Notes: a model not told the origin generated them from the sequence alone. A stretch of 64,000 bases of DNA from Solibacillus sp. FSL R7-0668 (GCF_038006205.1 NZ_JBBOUU010000001.1:2110001-2174000), one strand, 5' to 3'. Counted from the first letter of the stretch, positions 1 to 12,272 are shown. Numbers and translations: made by a program.

Positions 1-1
1 T

Positions 2-1762
2 TTTGTGTATTGCCACATTGCACTAGACTTGCGCGGCTTTGATGTTGAAACCGTGCAACTTCAAGCCGAAAAAATCTTTTTCCAACAGCTATACACAAAG
101 CAACAAGAACAGCAATTGGCGATTTCAGAAATTATGATTGCACTCAATTCCGACTTAAAAATCAAGCCGCTGCTACAAAAAATTATGGAATACTCACTAG
201 AAGCCATCCCGTCAATTGACCGAGGATTTGTTATGCTATTTGACGAGAAGGAAAATCGTTTATTTACCGTTGCTAAAAAAGGTACGACTGATTCAATTTT
301 TAACTACTCGCCTTCAAGTGGTGAAGGGATTGCGGGTTACACATTTCAAACTGGGGAATCAGGCATTTATGATATAAACGCAGCACAAAAAATTATGTGG
401 AATATTTCACATCAAAATGCCCTTGCCCTTGAACATGCGTTAAGTGATAATGCATCAAAAAACCTCATCACGATGGCGGTACCCATTTTTTCAGACACTC
501 GTAAATTCGGTATTATGATTGTTCATCAGTATTCAAATAAAATGCCTTTTCAGTTTCGCGATTTACAGCTTTTAAAAAGTTTCGCATCACAAGCGGCCGT
601 AGCATTAAAAAATGCGGAAGCCTATGAGCAAATCGAACAGTTGAATCGTGATTATGAGCACAATAACACGATTCATCAGCTGTTTTTAGATCTCACATTG
701 CATAATGCCAATGAATCGCTCATTTTAGAACAAACAATCGCTCTCTTACAGCGTGATATTCACTATGTAAACTTACTTAATCGCGATACGTTTCCATCTG
801 ATTATACAGTCAATCAATTAAAGTCGATTACTGAACCAAGCATCCATTTACTTCCGCAAAAGACATATGTTTATCCAGTTAAAAATGAACATCAAATTTT
901 TGGTTTTCTATTATTTGAGACGGAGCACCCAATTGAAGCAGATGATAAACGAATTCTCGAAAACGCGAGTATTAGTTTGGCGTTAATGGCCATACAATTT
1001 CAAGTGAAAAGCCAAACGAGCTTCAAGGAACGTTTCGAATTATTTCAACACATTTTAGCAGGACAAGCACCCTTACTAGATCCTCGCTATGAGGATTTGC
1101 ATTTAACTATCTATGTACCAACATTTTGCATCGTTATAAAAATTAGCAATTTTACGAACTGGCATGTTGTGCAATTTATTGAACACTTGACTCATTACTA
1201 CCCGTCTCATCCTTTTATTTTTACACAGGCGGATCAAGTCGTTTGGGTTATTCAGGCTAACGAGGCTTTTCGAGAAAAATTACTTCAACAATTACCTACC
1301 CATTTAGAAGGCTGGGTACAATTCCATCAGCAGCCGATTATGATTGGTGTCGGTACAATTCAAGAAAACTTATTAAAAATCAGTACAAGCTTCAATGAAA
1401 GTGAACATGCTATTCGCCATCATCAAAAAACGGGTATAGGTATCTCGATTGTGCGTTACGAGGAAATCGGCATAAATCGCCTGTTTGGTAATCATGCGAG
1501 TGAAGATATTCAAAACTTTATAACCCAGGTGCTGGAGCCATTAATAAAGAAAAAAGATTCTGTCCTGCTTGATACACTGATTTGTTATGTAGAACATAAT
1601 CGATCCATCTTAAAAACATCTGAAGCGCTGCATATTCACCAAAATACGCTCTATCATCGTTTGCAGCGTATCGAACAATTAACAAAACGTTCTTTAAATG
1701 AGCCCGATCAATTATTGGAGCTTACATTAGCACTGCATTTATTTCGGACATATGCACAATAA
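2..1762 (+). CDS. GAF-domain PucR-family transcriptional regulator (5' end outside window)
   Basis: The reading frame is open to the left edge, so this is probably the C-terminal part of a longer gene; the GTG at position 5 has no visible ribosome site and should not be taken as the start. A GAF-type sensor domain lies at about residues 40-205. A PucR/CdaR-type helix-turn-helix lies near the C-terminus (about residues 525-580), with the typical NTLYHRLQRIEQL core. Members of this family regulate catabolic operons such as purine or sugar-diacid use, usually activating them in response to a small ligand. The inducer cannot be told from this sequence. It converges on leuD and shares a terminator with it. 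Confidence 0.85.
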   Translation, partial: FVYCHIALDLRGFDVETVQLQAEKIFFQQLYTKQQEQQLAISEIMIALNSDLKIKPLLQKIMEYSLEAIPSIDRGFVMLFDEKENRLFTVAKKGTTDSIFNYSPSSGEGIAGYTFQTGESGIYDINAAQKIMWNISHQNALALEHALSDNASKNLITMAVPIFSDTRKFGIMIVHQYSNKMPFQFRDLQLLKSFASQAAVALKNAEAYEQIEQLNRDYEHNNTIHQLFLDLTLHNANESLILEQTIALLQRDIHYVNLLNRDTFPSDYTVNQLKSITEPSIHLLPQKTYVYPVKNEHQIFGFLLFETEHPIEADDKRILENASISLALMAIQFQVKSQTSFKERFELFQHILAGQAPLLDPRYEDLHLTIYVPTFCIVIKISNFTNWHVVQFIEHLTHYYPSHPFIFTQADQVVWVIQANEAFREKLLQQLPTHLEGWVQFHQQPIMIGVGTIQENLLKISTSFNESEHAIRHHQKTGIGISIVRYEEIGINRLFGNHASEDIQNFITQVLEPLIKKKDSVLLDTLICYVEHNRSILKTSEALHIHQNTLYHRLQRIEQLTKRSLNEPDQLLELTLALHLFRTYAQ

Positions 1763-1763
1763 A

Positions 1764-1803
1764 AACACCACAAACGCTTATTATGGTGCGTTTGTGGTGT
1801 TTT
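1764..1803. terminator. Bidirectional terminator between the PucR-type gene and leuD
   Basis: A perfect 14-base-pair stem (arms at 1764-1777 and 1788-1801, loop of 10) has an A-run on the left and a T-run on the right, so it can end transcription from both converging genes. Confidence 0.85.
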
Positions 1804-1807
1804 ATCG

Positions 1808-2398
1808 TTAATAAGCTACTCGATTTTTCTCATAAGCTGCGATTTGGTCTTCGTATTGGAAGGTTAACGAAATTTCATCCCAGCCGTTCAGTAGCATTTC
1901 TTTATAGTATGGATCAATTGTAAATGAATATGTTTTACCATAGTCCGTTGTAACGGTTTGTGCTTCTAAATTGACTTCGATTGCTTGTGCCTCGGCGATT
2001 CCTTTTTCAAGGAGCTCATCGCATTCTGCTTCGGTTAGCTTAATTGGTAAAATGCCGTTTTTGAAGCAGTTGTTATGGAAGATATCGGCAAAGCTTGGCG
2101 CGATGACAACACGGAAGCCATAATCTAAAATAGCCCATGGTGCATGTTCACGTGATGATCCACAGCCGAAATTATCTTGCGCAACTAAAATTTCTGCACC
2201 TTTATACGCGGGTTTATTTAATACGAAATCCTCAATTGGATTGCCGTTTGCATCAAAGCGCCAGTGATAAAATACGAATTGACCGAAGCCTGTACGCTCA
2301 ATACGCTTTAAAAATTCTTTTGAAATAATTTGGTCTGTATCAACATTTTTGCGGTCTAGTGGCGCGTAAATGCTGTTGACAATATTAATTGGTTGCAT
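1808..2398 (-). CDS. leuD: 3-isopropylmalate dehydratase small subunit
   Basis: LeuD pairs with LeuC to isomerise 2-isopropylmalate to 3-isopropylmalate in leucine synthesis. The 196-residue length is normal for the family. The swivel-domain motif FGCGSSREHAPWA is present at about residues 77-89. It is the last gene of the ilv-leu operon, 11 bases after leuC, and is followed directly by a strong terminator. Confidence 0.97.
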   Translation of the reverse strand: MQPINIVNSIYAPLDRKNVDTDQIISKEFLKRIERTGFGQFVFYHWRFDANGNPIEDFVLNKPAYKGAEILVAQDNFGCGSSREHAPWAILDYGFRVVIAPSFADIFHNNCFKNGILPIKLTEAECDELLEKGIAEAQAIEVNLEAQTVTTDYGKTYSFTIDPYYKEMLLNGWDEISLTFQYEDQIAAYEKNRVAY

Positions 2399-2409
2399 AC
2401 AATCTCTCC

Positions 2410-3819
2410 TTACGCCTCTTGCTTTTGTAGTTGACGAACGTCTACGAAACGACCATGAATTGCCGCGGCTGCAGCCATTGCTGGTGACACGAGATGCGTA
2501 CGAGCACCTGCACCTTGACGTCCTTCAAAGTTACGGTTTGATGTTGATGCACAGCGCTCACCCGAAGGAATCACGTCTTCATTCATTCCTAAGCATGCCG
2601 AGCAACCTGATTCACGCCATTCAAAGCCTGCATCTAAGAAAATCTTATCTAAGCCTTCTTGTTCTGCTTGTTGTTTCGTTGACCAAGAGCCTGGTACAAC
2701 AATCCCCTTTACGCCTGGTGCTAGCTTTTCACCTTTTACGATGTCTGCTGCCGCGCGTAAATCATTAATTCGTGAGTTTGTACAAGAACCGATAAAGACA
2801 TGCTGAATTTCAATATCGGTAATTTTTTGACCTGGTTGTAAATCCATATAAGCCAGTGCTTTGTCTAATGCAGCACGGTCTGTTTCGTTATCATAATCAG
2901 CTGCTGTTGGCACAGATTTCGATACGCCAACGCCCATCGCTGGGTTTGTTCCCCAAGTAACGATTGGCTCGATTTCATCCGCTTCGATTTCAAGCACAAC
3001 ATCATAGGTTGCATCTGCATCTGAAGCGAGGCTTAGCCAGTATTTTGCTGCTTCCTCAAATTTTTCTCCTTGTGGTGCATGACGACGACCACGTAGGAAT
3101 TCTACCGTTGTTTCGTCTGGTGAAATTAAACCAGCCTTTGCACCAGCCTCAATCGACATATTACAAATCGTCATACGCTCTTCCATTGAAAGCTTTTTAA
3201 TTGCTTCTCCAGTGTACTCGACAATATGCCCTGTACCAACGCCGATGCCCCATTTCGCGATAATCGCTAAAATGATATCCTTTGCAGTTACGCCCACACC
3301 TAGCTCCCCATTGACACGGATTTCCATTGTTGGTGGCTTTAATTGCCAAAGCGTTTGTGTTGAAAGTACGTGCTCCACCTCTGATGTACCGATACCGAAT
3401 GCGATTGCACCGAATGCACCATGTGTCGCTGTATGGGAGTCACCACACACGATTGTTTTACCAGGTTGTGTTAAACCAAGCTCTGGGCCAATGACGTGCA
3501 CAATCCCTTGATCGGGGTGACCGATATCAGCAAGTTCAATCCCGAACTCTTTTGCGTTTTCAGCAAGTGTCATAATTTGCTTTTTCGCGATTGGGTCGTT
3601 AATTGTTGGTAAGTTTTTTGTTGGTACGTTGTGGTCCATTGTCGCAAAGCACAGGTCTGTACGACGCACTTTGCGGCCTGCTAAGCGTAGTCCCTCGAAC
3701 GCTTGCGGGCTTGTTACTTCATGGATTAAGTGTAAATCGATGTACAGTAAATCTGGCTTGCCAGCTTCACGATGTACGACATGTTGTTCCCACACTTTTT
3801 CAATGATATTTTTCCCCAT
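2410..3819 (-). CDS. leuC: 3-isopropylmalate dehydratase large subunit
   Basis: LeuC is the aconitase-family large subunit that carries the 4Fe-4S cluster of isopropylmalate isomerase. The three cluster cysteines are visible: one in GSCTNSR (about residue 346) and two in CSACLGMN (about 406 and 409). I place the start at the ATG at 3819. An in-frame GTG at 3828 lies only three bases after the AAGGA ribosome site and is less likely. It follows leuB by 15 bases and belongs to the same transcript. Confidence 0.96.
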   Translation of the reverse strand: MGKNIIEKVWEQHVVHREAGKPDLLYIDLHLIHEVTSPQAFEGLRLAGRKVRRTDLCFATMDHNVPTKNLPTINDPIAKKQIMTLAENAKEFGIELADIGHPDQGIVHVIGPELGLTQPGKTIVCGDSHTATHGAFGAIAFGIGTSEVEHVLSTQTLWQLKPPTMEIRVNGELGVGVTAKDIILAIIAKWGIGVGTGHIVEYTGEAIKKLSMEERMTICNMSIEAGAKAGLISPDETTVEFLRGRRHAPQGEKFEEAAKYWLSLASDADATYDVVLEIEADEIEPIVTWGTNPAMGVGVSKSVPTAADYDNETDRAALDKALAYMDLQPGQKITDIEIQHVFIGSCTNSRINDLRAAADIVKGEKLAPGVKGIVVPGSWSTKQQAEQEGLDKIFLDAGFEWRESGCSACLGMNEDVIPSGERCASTSNRNFEGRQGAGARTHLVSPAMAAAAAIHGRFVDVRQLQKQEA

Positions 3820-3834
3820 AGTATTCACCGTTCC

Positions 3835-4935
3835 TTAGTTATATGAAATCATTATGCTATCCGAAACGAAGCTTGCGTCAATTTCGTTTAGTACTTTTTC
3901 TGTCCATTCATTTGTTGAAAGTGCACGTGTATGTTCTTGTGCTAGGTCACCTGTGAAGTAGCCATCGTCGAATACTGCGGCAACTGCGCGTTCGATTTCT
4001 GCTGCTTCTTCTTTTAAGCCGAATGAGTATTGTAATAACATCGCCACTGAAAGAATTGTAGCGGCTGGGTTTGCAACACCTTGACCCGCAATTTCTGGTG
4101 CTGAACCGTGTACTGGTTCGTAAAGGCCGAAGTTATCGCCGCGAATAGACGCAGAAGGTAATACCCCTAAAGAGCCCGTAATAACAGAAGCTTCATCACT
4201 TAAAATGTCGCCAAATAAGTTTTCTGTCACGACGACATCATAGTGACCTGGATTTGTAATCAGCTTCATTGCCACTGAATCCACTAAGTTATGTTCTGTT
4301 TCTACATCTGGGTACTGCTTTTTCTTTTCTTCTACAATCTCACGCCATAAACGGGATGTATCGAGTACGTTTGCTTTGTCTACTGAGCAAAGTTTGCCAC
4401 GACGTAAGCGAGCTAATTCGAAAGCATTGTCTACGATTCGCTCAATTTCCTCACGTGAATACACACATGTATCAATAGCACCTGCATCTGTTTTTTTACG
4501 TGGCTCCCCGAAGTAAAGCCCTCCTGTTAATTCGCGGACAATCATTAAGTCAACATTTTCCGCAACTTCACGTTTTAATGGAGAAGACGCAAGTAAACTT
4601 GGGAATGCTTTTACAGGACGTAAATTGGCAAATAAATCGAAGTGCTTACGAATTTTTAACAAACCTTTTTCTGGACGCAATTCAGGTGGATTATTATCCC
4701 ATTTCGGACCGCCAACTGCACCTAATAAAATGGCATCGCTCGCCTCACATTTTGCAATGGTTTCATCTGGTAGTGGGTTGTTATATTGATCGATTGCTGC
4801 CCCGCCAATTGCCGCATAGTCTAATTGAAACGTATGATTGAAACGCTTCCCGATTACTTGTAATACTTTTACCGCACTTGCAACAACTTCTGGACCAATG
4901 CCATCACCTGGTAGTACTGTAATTTTCTTTTCCAT
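3835..4935 (-). CDS. leuB: 3-isopropylmalate dehydrogenase
   Basis: LeuB oxidises and decarboxylates 3-isopropylmalate with NAD, the third step of leucine synthesis. The protein is 366 residues from the ATG at 4935, which has an AAAGGTG ribosome site; the frame is open further upstream but without support. Family landmarks include VLPGDGIGPEV at the N-terminus, ENLFGDILSDEAS and the EPVHGSAPEIAG region near the C-terminus. A second, diverged member of the same family lies at 52794-53888 in a catabolic operon. Confidence 0.97.
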   Translation of the reverse strand: MEKKITVLPGDGIGPEVVASAVKVLQVIGKRFNHTFQLDYAAIGGAAIDQYNNPLPDETIAKCEASDAILLGAVGGPKWDNNPPELRPEKGLLKIRKHFDLFANLRPVKAFPSLLASSPLKREVAENVDLMIVRELTGGLYFGEPRKKTDAGAIDTCVYSREEIERIVDNAFELARLRRGKLCSVDKANVLDTSRLWREIVEEKKKQYPDVETEHNLVDSVAMKLITNPGHYDVVVTENLFGDILSDEASVITGSLGVLPSASIRGDNFGLYEPVHGSAPEIAGQGVANPAATILSVAMLLQYSFGLKEEAAEIERAVAAVFDDGYFTGDLAQEHTRALSTNEWTEKVLNEIDASFVSDSIMISYN

Positions 4936-4977
4936 TTGAAAAACACCTTTCTTTCGACGTGAAATTACTTGTAGTTG

Positions 4978-5003
4978 AAGCACCACCAAAATTGATGGTG
5001 CTT
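4978..5003 (-). other. Intercistronic hairpin between leuA and leuB
   Basis: Perfect eight-base arms (4978-4985 and 4996-5003) can form a hairpin in the leuA-leuB spacer. There is no T-run after it on the minus strand, so it does not look like a terminator. A role in RNA processing or stability is a guess. Confidence 0.45.
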
Positions 5004-5009
5004 ATTTAT

Positions 5010-6554
5010 TTATTGCATTACAGCTTGCTCTTCCCGAACATACTGTTGGATTAAATGGCGATTGATCGCGTTTAGGTAGGCTTTTGCTGACGCTTCTAAT
5101 ACGTCTTGTGCGGAGTCGCGACCTGTTGATGTGTAGCCATTATATTTTAAGTTAATAACAGCTTCACCTAATGCGTCGCGTCCCTTGCCTACTGATTTTA
5201 CGCGGTAATCTAAAATATTTACTGTACCATTGACAAGCTGCTCTAATGTGTTGAAGATCGCTTCTACTGAACCAGAGCCTGTAGCGGCAAGTGTTTTAAC
5301 ATCTCCTTCTGGCGTAACAACAGATGCTGTCGCTGTAGGGATATTTTCTGTACCGTATTGTACTTGCACCGATTTTAATTCGAATAGTGGCACATTTTCA
5401 AATGACACTTGTTGCTCGGTTAAAATCGTTGTTAAGTCTTCTTCGGTAACTTCTTTTTTGCGATCCGCTAGTTTTTTGAACTCGGCGAATGCTTTATTTA
5501 GTTTTTCGTCTGATAGCTGGAAGCCCATTGTTTCCGCACGATCACGGAATGCTGCACGACCAGAGTGTTTGCCTAAAACTAATGGTACTTCATCTTCCCC
5601 AACAAGTGCTGGTGAAATAATTTCGTACGTTTCAGGATTTTTTAGAACGCCATCTTGGTGAATGCCTGATTCATGCGCGAATGCATTTTTCCCAACAACC
5701 GCTTTGTTTGGTTGAATCACTACATTCGTCAAACGGCTTACCATTTGTGAAGTACGTTTAATTTCTTTTAAATTCAGACCCGTTTCGACACCGTAGAAGT
5801 CTTTACGAATATGAAGTGCGACACCGATTTCTTCTAATGCGGCATTACCAGCACGTTCACCAATACCGTTAATGGTACACTCTACTTGGTCTGCACCGTT
5901 TTGCACGGCTGCAATTGAATTCGCTACCGCCATTCCTAAATCGTCATGACAGTGAGCGGAGAATTTAATGTTTTCTGAACCGATGACATTTTCACGTAAA
6001 TAACGGAATAATGCCCCATATTCTTCTGGTGACGCATAACCAACTGTATCTGGAATGTTGATCGTTGTTGCTCCTGCTTTAATCACTTCTTGGCAAATAC
6101 GTACTAAAAATTCCTTGTCAGAACGGAACGCATCCTCCGCAGAAAATTCCACTAATGAGAATTTCTCTTTTGCGTATTTTACTGCTGTGACAGCTTGTTC
6201 TACGACTTCATCTGGATTTTTCTTTAGCTTGTATTCCATGTGGATTGGGCTTGTAGCGATGAATGTATGTACATGAGGTTGCTCCGCATGCTTAATCGCT
6301 TCCCAAACCGCATCGATATCACTTTTAACTGCGCGAGCTAAGCCTGTTACGATCGAATTCTTCACCGTTTTGGCAATTAATGATACCGCCTCTAAGTCAC
6401 CAGGAGATGAGGCAGGGAATCCCGCCTCAATAATTGTGACACCTAAACGCTCTAGCTGCTTTGCGATTTCTAGCTTTTCAGCTGTATTTAAGTTAATGCC
6501 AGCCGATTGCTCCCCATCGCGCAATGTTGTATCAAAAATGTCAATTTTTCGCAT
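5010..6554 (-). CDS. leuA: 2-isopropylmalate synthase
   Basis: LeuA condenses acetyl-CoA with 2-oxoisovalerate, the committed step of leucine synthesis. The 514-residue protein has the DRE-TIM signature [10 protein letters not shown] at residues 7-16, the metal-binding HCHDDLGMA at about residues 201-209, and a C-terminal allosteric domain from about residue 390 that in the family binds leucine. The start ATG follows the ilvC stop by one base, which suggests translational coupling. Confidence 0.97.
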   Translation of the reverse strand: MRKIDIFDTTLRDGEQSAGINLNTAEKLEIAKQLERLGVTIIEAGFPASSPGDLEAVSLIAKTVKNSIVTGLARAVKSDIDAVWEAIKHAEQPHVHTFIATSPIHMEYKLKKNPDEVVEQAVTAVKYAKEKFSLVEFSAEDAFRSDKEFLVRICQEVIKAGATTINIPDTVGYASPEEYGALFRYLRENVIGSENIKFSAHCHDDLGMAVANSIAAVQNGADQVECTINGIGERAGNAALEEIGVALHIRKDFYGVETGLNLKEIKRTSQMVSRLTNVVIQPNKAVVGKNAFAHESGIHQDGVLKNPETYEIISPALVGEDEVPLVLGKHSGRAAFRDRAETMGFQLSDEKLNKAFAEFKKLADRKKEVTEEDLTTILTEQQVSFENVPLFELKSVQVQYGTENIPTATASVVTPEGDVKTLAATGSGSVEAIFNTLEQLVNGTVNILDYRVKSVGKGRDALGEAVINLKYNGYTSTGRDSAQDVLEASAKAYLNAINRHLIQQYVREEQAVMQ

Positions 6555-6555
6555 A

Positions 6556-7650
<1,095 letters not shown>

Positions 7651-8166
7651 TTATTTTAAAATGGATAACTGTGGACCCTCTACCTTTTGAGCTTCACGGA
7701 TGGCAGCTGTAGCACCTGTACGTGTTAATTCTTTAATGCCATATGGGCGAATTAACTCAATGAATGCGTCGATTTTTTCGGGATGCCCTACTACTTCATA
7801 CGTGACAACATTTTTCGAAGTGTCGACTACTTGTGGTCTGAATGGCTCCACGATGGCATTCATTTCTAAGCGTAAATTGGGTGGTGATACAACTTTGATT
7901 AAAGCGAGTTCACGTAAAACAATCGCTTTTTCCGTAATATCATTGACCTTTAATACATCAATTTGTTTGGACAACTGTTTAATCAGCTGTTCAATTTTTG
8001 TTTCATCCTCTACATTTACGATGAAAGTCATTTTGGAAGAGTTCATTTGCTCTGTATGACCTACTGTAATTGATTCGATATTGAATTGACGCTTCATTAA
8101 TAAACCAGTCACACGGTTTAAAACACCACTTTGATTAATTACGGTTACAGTGATAACACGTTTCAT
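7651..8166 (-). CDS. ilvH: Acetolactate synthase small (regulatory) subunit
   Basis: This is the ACT-domain regulatory subunit that, in the family, confers valine feedback on the acetolactate synthase catalytic subunit. An ACT domain occupies about residues 4-75, starting [18 protein letters not shown], and a C-terminal domain follows. The start codon overlaps the ilvB stop (ATGA arrangement), pointing to coupled translation and matched subunit amounts. Confidence 0.96.
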   Translation of the reverse strand: MKRVITVTVINQSGVLNRVTGLLMKRQFNIESITVGHTEQMNSSKMTFIVNVEDETKIEQLIKQLSKQIDVLKVNDITEKAIVLRELALIKVVSPPNLRLEMNAIVEPFRPQVVDTSKNVVTYEVVGHPEKIDAFIELIRPYGIKELTRTGATAAIREAQKVEGPQLSILK

Positions 8167-9905
8167 GGTTTTTTCACTCCAATCATTTCATGTAATCCTT
8201 TACCAGGCGCTACCATTGGGTATACACTCACTAACTGCTTCACGCGGCAGTCAATGACAACTGGCTCATCTGAATTGATGGCTTCTGCAAACATCGCTTC
8301 TGCTTCAGATAACTTTTCGATGCGAATACCTTTAATACCGTACGCATCTGCTAATTTTACAAAGTCAGGCTGAATCGGCATTAAGCTTTGAGAATAGCGC
8401 TCGTCGTAGAATGTTTCCTGCCATTGACGTACCATGCCTAGACAGCTGTTATTTAAAATAACGACCTTAACTGGTAAGTTGAATTCTTTTAATAACGCAA
8501 GCTCTTGGTTCGTCATTTGGAAACCAGCATCCCCTACGATTGAAATTACTTTCTTATCTGGTTTCGCGAATTGTGCGCCAATCGCTGCTGGGAAGCCGAA
8601 GCCCATTGTTCCAAGACCACCTGATGTTACCCAGCCATGTGGATTGTTTAGACGGTAGTATTGCGCTGCCCACATTTGATGTTGCCCTACGTCTGTTGTC
8701 ACGACTGCTTCTCCATCTGTTATACGGTGAATAATTTCCATCGCCTGCTGTGGTAAAATTTCTTCCCCAGCATCCTCATACCATAATGGATATTTTTCAC
8801 GACTTTCGTTTAAATATTGAATCCAAGCCGATGTGTCAGCTACTTGGAAATCCTTCTTTAGTAAGGCAAATAGGGCTTCTTTTGCGTCCGCTACGATTGG
8901 AATATCCGTTGGAACGTTTTTGCCGATTTCAGCTGGATCGATATCGATATGAACGATTGTCGCGTTTGGTGCAAATGTTGCTAAATTCCCTGTTAAGCGG
9001 TCATCAAAGCGAGCGCCAATATTAATAAGTAAGTCACATTTTGTAATGGCATCGTTTGCTGTTGCATAGCCATGCATCCCCGCCATTCCGTAGAACTGTT
9101 TATGATCTCCGTGGATGCTACCAAGTCCTAGTAATGTGTTAACTACCGGTAAATTGTATTTTTCGATAAATTCAGTCAATTGTTCACGTGCATCGGCAAA
9201 TAAAACACCCGCACCAGCAAGTACTAATGGTTTTTTCGCTAAAGTTAACGCTTGGATGGCCTTTTGAATTTGTAAATAGTTTGGCTTTGTTGTTGGCTGA
9301 TAACCTGGTAAATAAATCTCTTCAGGTGCTTGAATTTCATCTTGGAACACCGTTTGTGAAATATTTTTGGGGAAGTCAATGACAACTGGCCCTTTACGAC
9401 CTGTATTAGCAATATGGAACGCTTCTTTTACGATGCGCGGAATATCGCGTACATCTTGCACTTGGTAGTTATGCTTTGTAATTGGCGTTGTAATCCCCAT
9501 AATATCGGCTTCTTGGAAAGCATCTGTACCGATAACAGAAGTCGCTACCTGACCCGTAAACACGACAAGTGGAATCGAATCAATCATCGCATCAGCAATC
9601 CCTGTTACTAAGTTTGTCGCACCAGGACCTGATGTCGCGATAACAACGCCCGGTTTATTCATCACTCGCGCATAGCCTTCTGCTGCGTGAATCGCGCCTT
9701 GCTCATGTCGCGTTAAAATATGGCGAATTGGATTGCGGTAAATCGCATCATAAATTTGTAACACAGCTCCACCTGGATAACCGAAAATGATATCTACATC
9801 TTGATCGTGTAGCGCCTGCACTAAAATATCAGCACCATCACGCGGTTTTTTGATTTCTTCTGCTTGTGGCTGGGTTTCTTGATTTTCTGAAACATTTGCA
9901 CTCAT
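8163..9905 (-). CDS. ilvB: Acetolactate synthase large (catalytic) subunit
   Basis: IlvB is the thiamine-diphosphate enzyme that condenses two pyruvates, or pyruvate and 2-oxobutyrate. The 580-residue protein shows [13 protein letters not shown] with the following RHEQGA glutamate region near the N-terminus and the thiamine-binding [15 protein letters not shown] motif near residue 445. The ATG at 9905 has a GGAAGGAG site; the upstream in-frame extension runs into the T-box terminator and is not coding. It is the first gene after the T-box leader. Confidence 0.97.
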   Translation of the reverse strand: MSANVSENQETQPQAEEIKKPRDGADILVQALHDQDVDIIFGYPGGAVLQIYDAIYRNPIRHILTRHEQGAIHAAEGYARVMNKPGVVIATSGPGATNLVTGIADAMIDSIPLVVFTGQVATSVIGTDAFQEADIMGITTPITKHNYQVQDVRDIPRIVKEAFHIANTGRKGPVVIDFPKNISQTVFQDEIQAPEEIYLPGYQPTTKPNYLQIQKAIQALTLAKKPLVLAGAGVLFADAREQLTEFIEKYNLPVVNTLLGLGSIHGDHKQFYGMAGMHGYATANDAITKCDLLINIGARFDDRLTGNLATFAPNATIVHIDIDPAEIGKNVPTDIPIVADAKEALFALLKKDFQVADTSAWIQYLNESREKYPLWYEDAGEEILPQQAMEIIHRITDGEAVVTTDVGQHQMWAAQYYRLNNPHGWVTSGGLGTMGFGFPAAIGAQFAKPDKKVISIVGDAGFQMTNQELALLKEFNLPVKVVILNNSCLGMVRQWQETFYDERYSQSLMPIQPDFVKLADAYGIKGIRIEKLSEAEAMFAEAINSDEPVVIDCRVKQLVSVYPMVAPGKGLHEMIGVKKP

Positions 9906-9954
9906 GTAAAATTCTCCTTCCTTCATTAAAAAATGTATTATCATTGGAATTTTA

Positions 9955-10345
9955 GATAAAAAGAAAAAGCCTTTTCTCCGCACGCAAAAGAACACCTCTT
10001 ACGTAGGGATGAAAAAGACTTTCCATGGTACCACCCTTGTTTATAGCTTTGAGAAAATAGGTACTTTTAATAAAAGCAACCAATTCCACTTTGCTACCTC
10101 GCGAATCATGTGGATCGCAGAGTTCCAGCTTTCATATGAGAAAACTGTGCAACTAAACTCCTGCGCACGATTCATTAATAACGAGCACTTCGATTATGCC
10201 CGGAGCTATCTAATGGCGAATTGCGTTTAATAGCTCACTCCGAGGGGATGTCGGATACAGTTGTATCGCCGGCTTCCACCACTACCGGCTCTCTGGTAAA
10301 TACAAAGCTCTGTAACCTTTAACCTCATCAACGTTTTGACGATTA
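9955..10345 (-). ncRNA. T-box leader of ilvB, probably isoleucine-responsive
   Basis: Minus-strand RNA between ilvD and ilvB has the canonical T-box core GGGTGGTACC (10027-10036), which pairs with an uncharged tRNA acceptor end. It is followed by a terminator stem (arms 10011-10022 and 9966-9976) with a T-rich tail. Upstream, a stem I apical part containing AGAGAGCCGG and GGTGGAAGCCGG is visible at about 10270-10295. The best specifier codon is ATC (isoleucine) at 10247-10249, placed just before CCCCTCGGAG; a CTC (leucine) triplet overlaps at 10242-10244 and is less likely by position. The RNA should read through when the matching tRNA is uncharged. Confidence 0.9.
9966..10022 (-). terminator. 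T-box-controlled terminator
   Basis: Arms at 10011-10022 and 9966-9976 pair with one G-T wobble and are followed on the minus strand by a T-rich stretch. The competing antiterminator uses the T-box sequence just upstream. Confidence 0.75.
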
Positions 10346-10354
10346 AATTTTTCG

Positions 10355-12025
10355 TTAGATTTTCATGACGCCGCCTTTTGAAGCATTCGTTACTAACGCT
10401 GAATAACGAGCTAACCAGCCGCGTTTAATTTTTGGTTCAAACGGTTGTAAACTTTCACGACGTTTTGCTAATTCTTCATCGGAAACATTTAAATTAATTG
10501 TACGACTTGGTAGATCAATTTCGATTGTATCTCCATTATTCACTAAAGCGATTGGACCGCCTTCAGCTGCTTCTGGAGAAATATGACCGATTGAAATACC
10601 ACGTGATGCACCGGAGAAACGTCCATCTGTAATTAATGCAACTTTTGTACCGAGCCCGCGACCTTGAATCGCTGACGTTGGTGCAAGCATTTCAGGCATT
10701 CCAGGACCACCTTTTGGCCCTTCATAGCGGATGACAACAACATGCCCTTCACGAACAATACCTTCATCAATTGCCTGTTGTGCTTCCTCTTGTGAGTTGA
10801 AGACGATTGCTTCACCTACGAACTTCTTAATCGAAGGATCCACTGCACCGACTTTAATAACGGAGCCTTCTGGTGCGATGTTACCGAATAATACCGATAA
10901 ACCACCAACCGGGCTATATGGGTTATCCTTTGTGCGAATGACTTTGTCGTTTGAAATTTCATAATCTTTGACAAGTTCACGCATTGTCACACCTGCAACG
11001 GTAGGACGGTCTGGATGAATCGCCCCCGGTATTTTTGTTAATTCATTAATAATCGCTTGCACACCACCTGCTTTTGCAATGTCATCCATCGAAATATCCG
11101 ATGCTGGCATAATTTTCGCTAAATACGGTACGCGCTCTGCTACTTTATTAATATCTTCAATGTTATAATCGATTTCCGCTTCATTTGCGATGGCTAATGT
11201 ATGAAGTACAGTGTTTGTAGAGCCACCCATTGCCATATCAAGCGCAAAAGCATCATCAATTGCTTCTTTTGTTACGATGTCGCGTGGTTTTACGTCTTCT
11301 TTAATCATGCGCACCAAATGTTTTGCTGCTTCGTAGATTAATTCTTTACGTTTTTCACTCGTTGCGACGATTGTGCCGTTACCTGGTAATGCTAAGCCTA
11401 ACATTTCCATTAAACAGTTCATCGAGTTCGCTGTGAACATCCCTGAGCATGAACCACATGTTGGGCATGCGTTGTTTTCGATATCTAGCAATTCCTCTGC
11501 CGTCATCGTGCCAGCTTTATGTGCGCCGACGCCTTCAAAAACACTTGTTAATGAAAGTGTTTTACCTGATGCCGATGTACCTGCCTCCATAGGGCCACCA
11601 GATACAAAGACAGATGGAACGTTTGTGCGAACCGCTGCCATTAACATCCCTGGTGTGATTTTGTCACAGTTTGGAATGTAGAACACCCCATCGAACCAGT
11701 GTGCGTTAATAACGGTTTCAGCTGAATCAGCGATAATTTCTCGTGATGGTAATGAATAGCGCATCCCAATGTGACCCATTGCAATGCCATCATCTACACC
11801 GATTGTATTGAATTCGAATGGAATCCCACCCGCTTCTATAATGGCTTCCTTGACAACGTCCGCAAACTCGCGTAAGTGAACATGTCCCGGAATAATATCA
11901 ATGTAAGAGTTACAAACACCGATAAAAGGCTTCTCCAAATCTCTCGCCTTTACTTTTCCAGTAGCATATAAAAGACTACGGTGTGGAGCTCGGTCAACTC
12001 CAAGTTTAATCATGTCACTTCTCAT
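10355..12025 (-). CDS. ilvD: Dihydroxy-acid dehydratase
   Basis: IlvD dehydrates dihydroxy-isovalerate and dihydroxy-methylvalerate, the third common step of branched-chain amino-acid synthesis. The 556-residue protein has the cluster cysteines in NCDKITPGM (about residues 118-126) and [18 protein letters not shown] (about 190-207). The ATG at 12025 follows a GAGGGGCG ribosome site. It lies upstream of the T-box, so its own expression would not be controlled by that T-box, while readthrough from ilvD would be. Confidence 0.97.
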   Translation of the reverse strand: MRSDMIKLGVDRAPHRSLLYATGKVKARDLEKPFIGVCNSYIDIIPGHVHLREFADVVKEAIIEAGGIPFEFNTIGVDDGIAMGHIGMRYSLPSREIIADSAETVINAHWFDGVFYIPNCDKITPGMLMAAVRTNVPSVFVSGGPMEAGTSASGKTLSLTSVFEGVGAHKAGTMTAEELLDIENNACPTCGSCSGMFTANSMNCLMEMLGLALPGNGTIVATSEKRKELIYEAAKHLVRMIKEDVKPRDIVTKEAIDDAFALDMAMGGSTNTVLHTLAIANEAEIDYNIEDINKVAERVPYLAKIMPASDISMDDIAKAGGVQAIINELTKIPGAIHPDRPTVAGVTMRELVKDYEISNDKVIRTKDNPYSPVGGLSVLFGNIAPEGSVIKVGAVDPSIKKFVGEAIVFNSQEEAQQAIDEGIVREGHVVVIRYEGPKGGPGMPEMLAPTSAIQGRGLGTKVALITDGRFSGASRGISIGHISPEAAEGGPIALVNNGDTIEIDLPSRTINLNVSDEELAKRRESLQPFEPKIKRGWLARYSALVTNASKGGVMKI

Positions 12026-12080
12026 TTTAAACGCCCCTCAACGTATTGCATTTACTCTCGATGTATGATCTATCTTATAC

Positions 12081-12104
12081 ATATTTCGACGATTCTCGAA
12101 ATAT
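12081..12104 (-). other. Perfect inverted repeat in the ilvD leader
   Basis: Nine-base arms ATATTTCGA and TCGAAATAT flank a six-base spacer, about 55 bases upstream of the ilvD start and inside the predicted 5' untranslated region. It could be an RNA hairpin or a protein-binding site. No T-run follows. Confidence 0.45.
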
Positions 12105-12196
12105 TCAAACTTCTTATTTCGTAAGCGTCGAATCCTACCTCGCTATAAACTGACATCACTGTGAAGTTTTACGAAGCGGTGTACTAAATTGTTGTT

Positions 12197-12226
12197 ATCA
12201 TAGTACGAATTTGCCTATGGCGTCAA
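12197..12226 (-). promoter_or_regulatory. Sigma-A promoter of ilvD (ilv-leu operon)
   Basis: TTGACG (12221-12226) and TATGAT (12197-12202) are separated by 18 bases on the minus strand. Transcription would start near 12190, giving a leader of about 165 bases before ilvD. No T-box or other known riboswitch is visible in that leader. Confidence 0.75.
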
Positions 12227-12272
12227 TACTATTTTTTGAATTTTTTATACAATTCAAAAAGTTCACAAACAT

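Noticed and set aside
2370-2768. 132-codon plus-strand frame opposite leuC/leuD
   Set aside because: Leucine-rich antisense shadow of leuC; no start signal and no independent codon pattern.
12026-12196. A second T-box or other riboswitch in the ilvD leader
   Set aside because: No GGTGG-type T-box core, no terminator, and no known aptamer pattern; only an inverted repeat was found.
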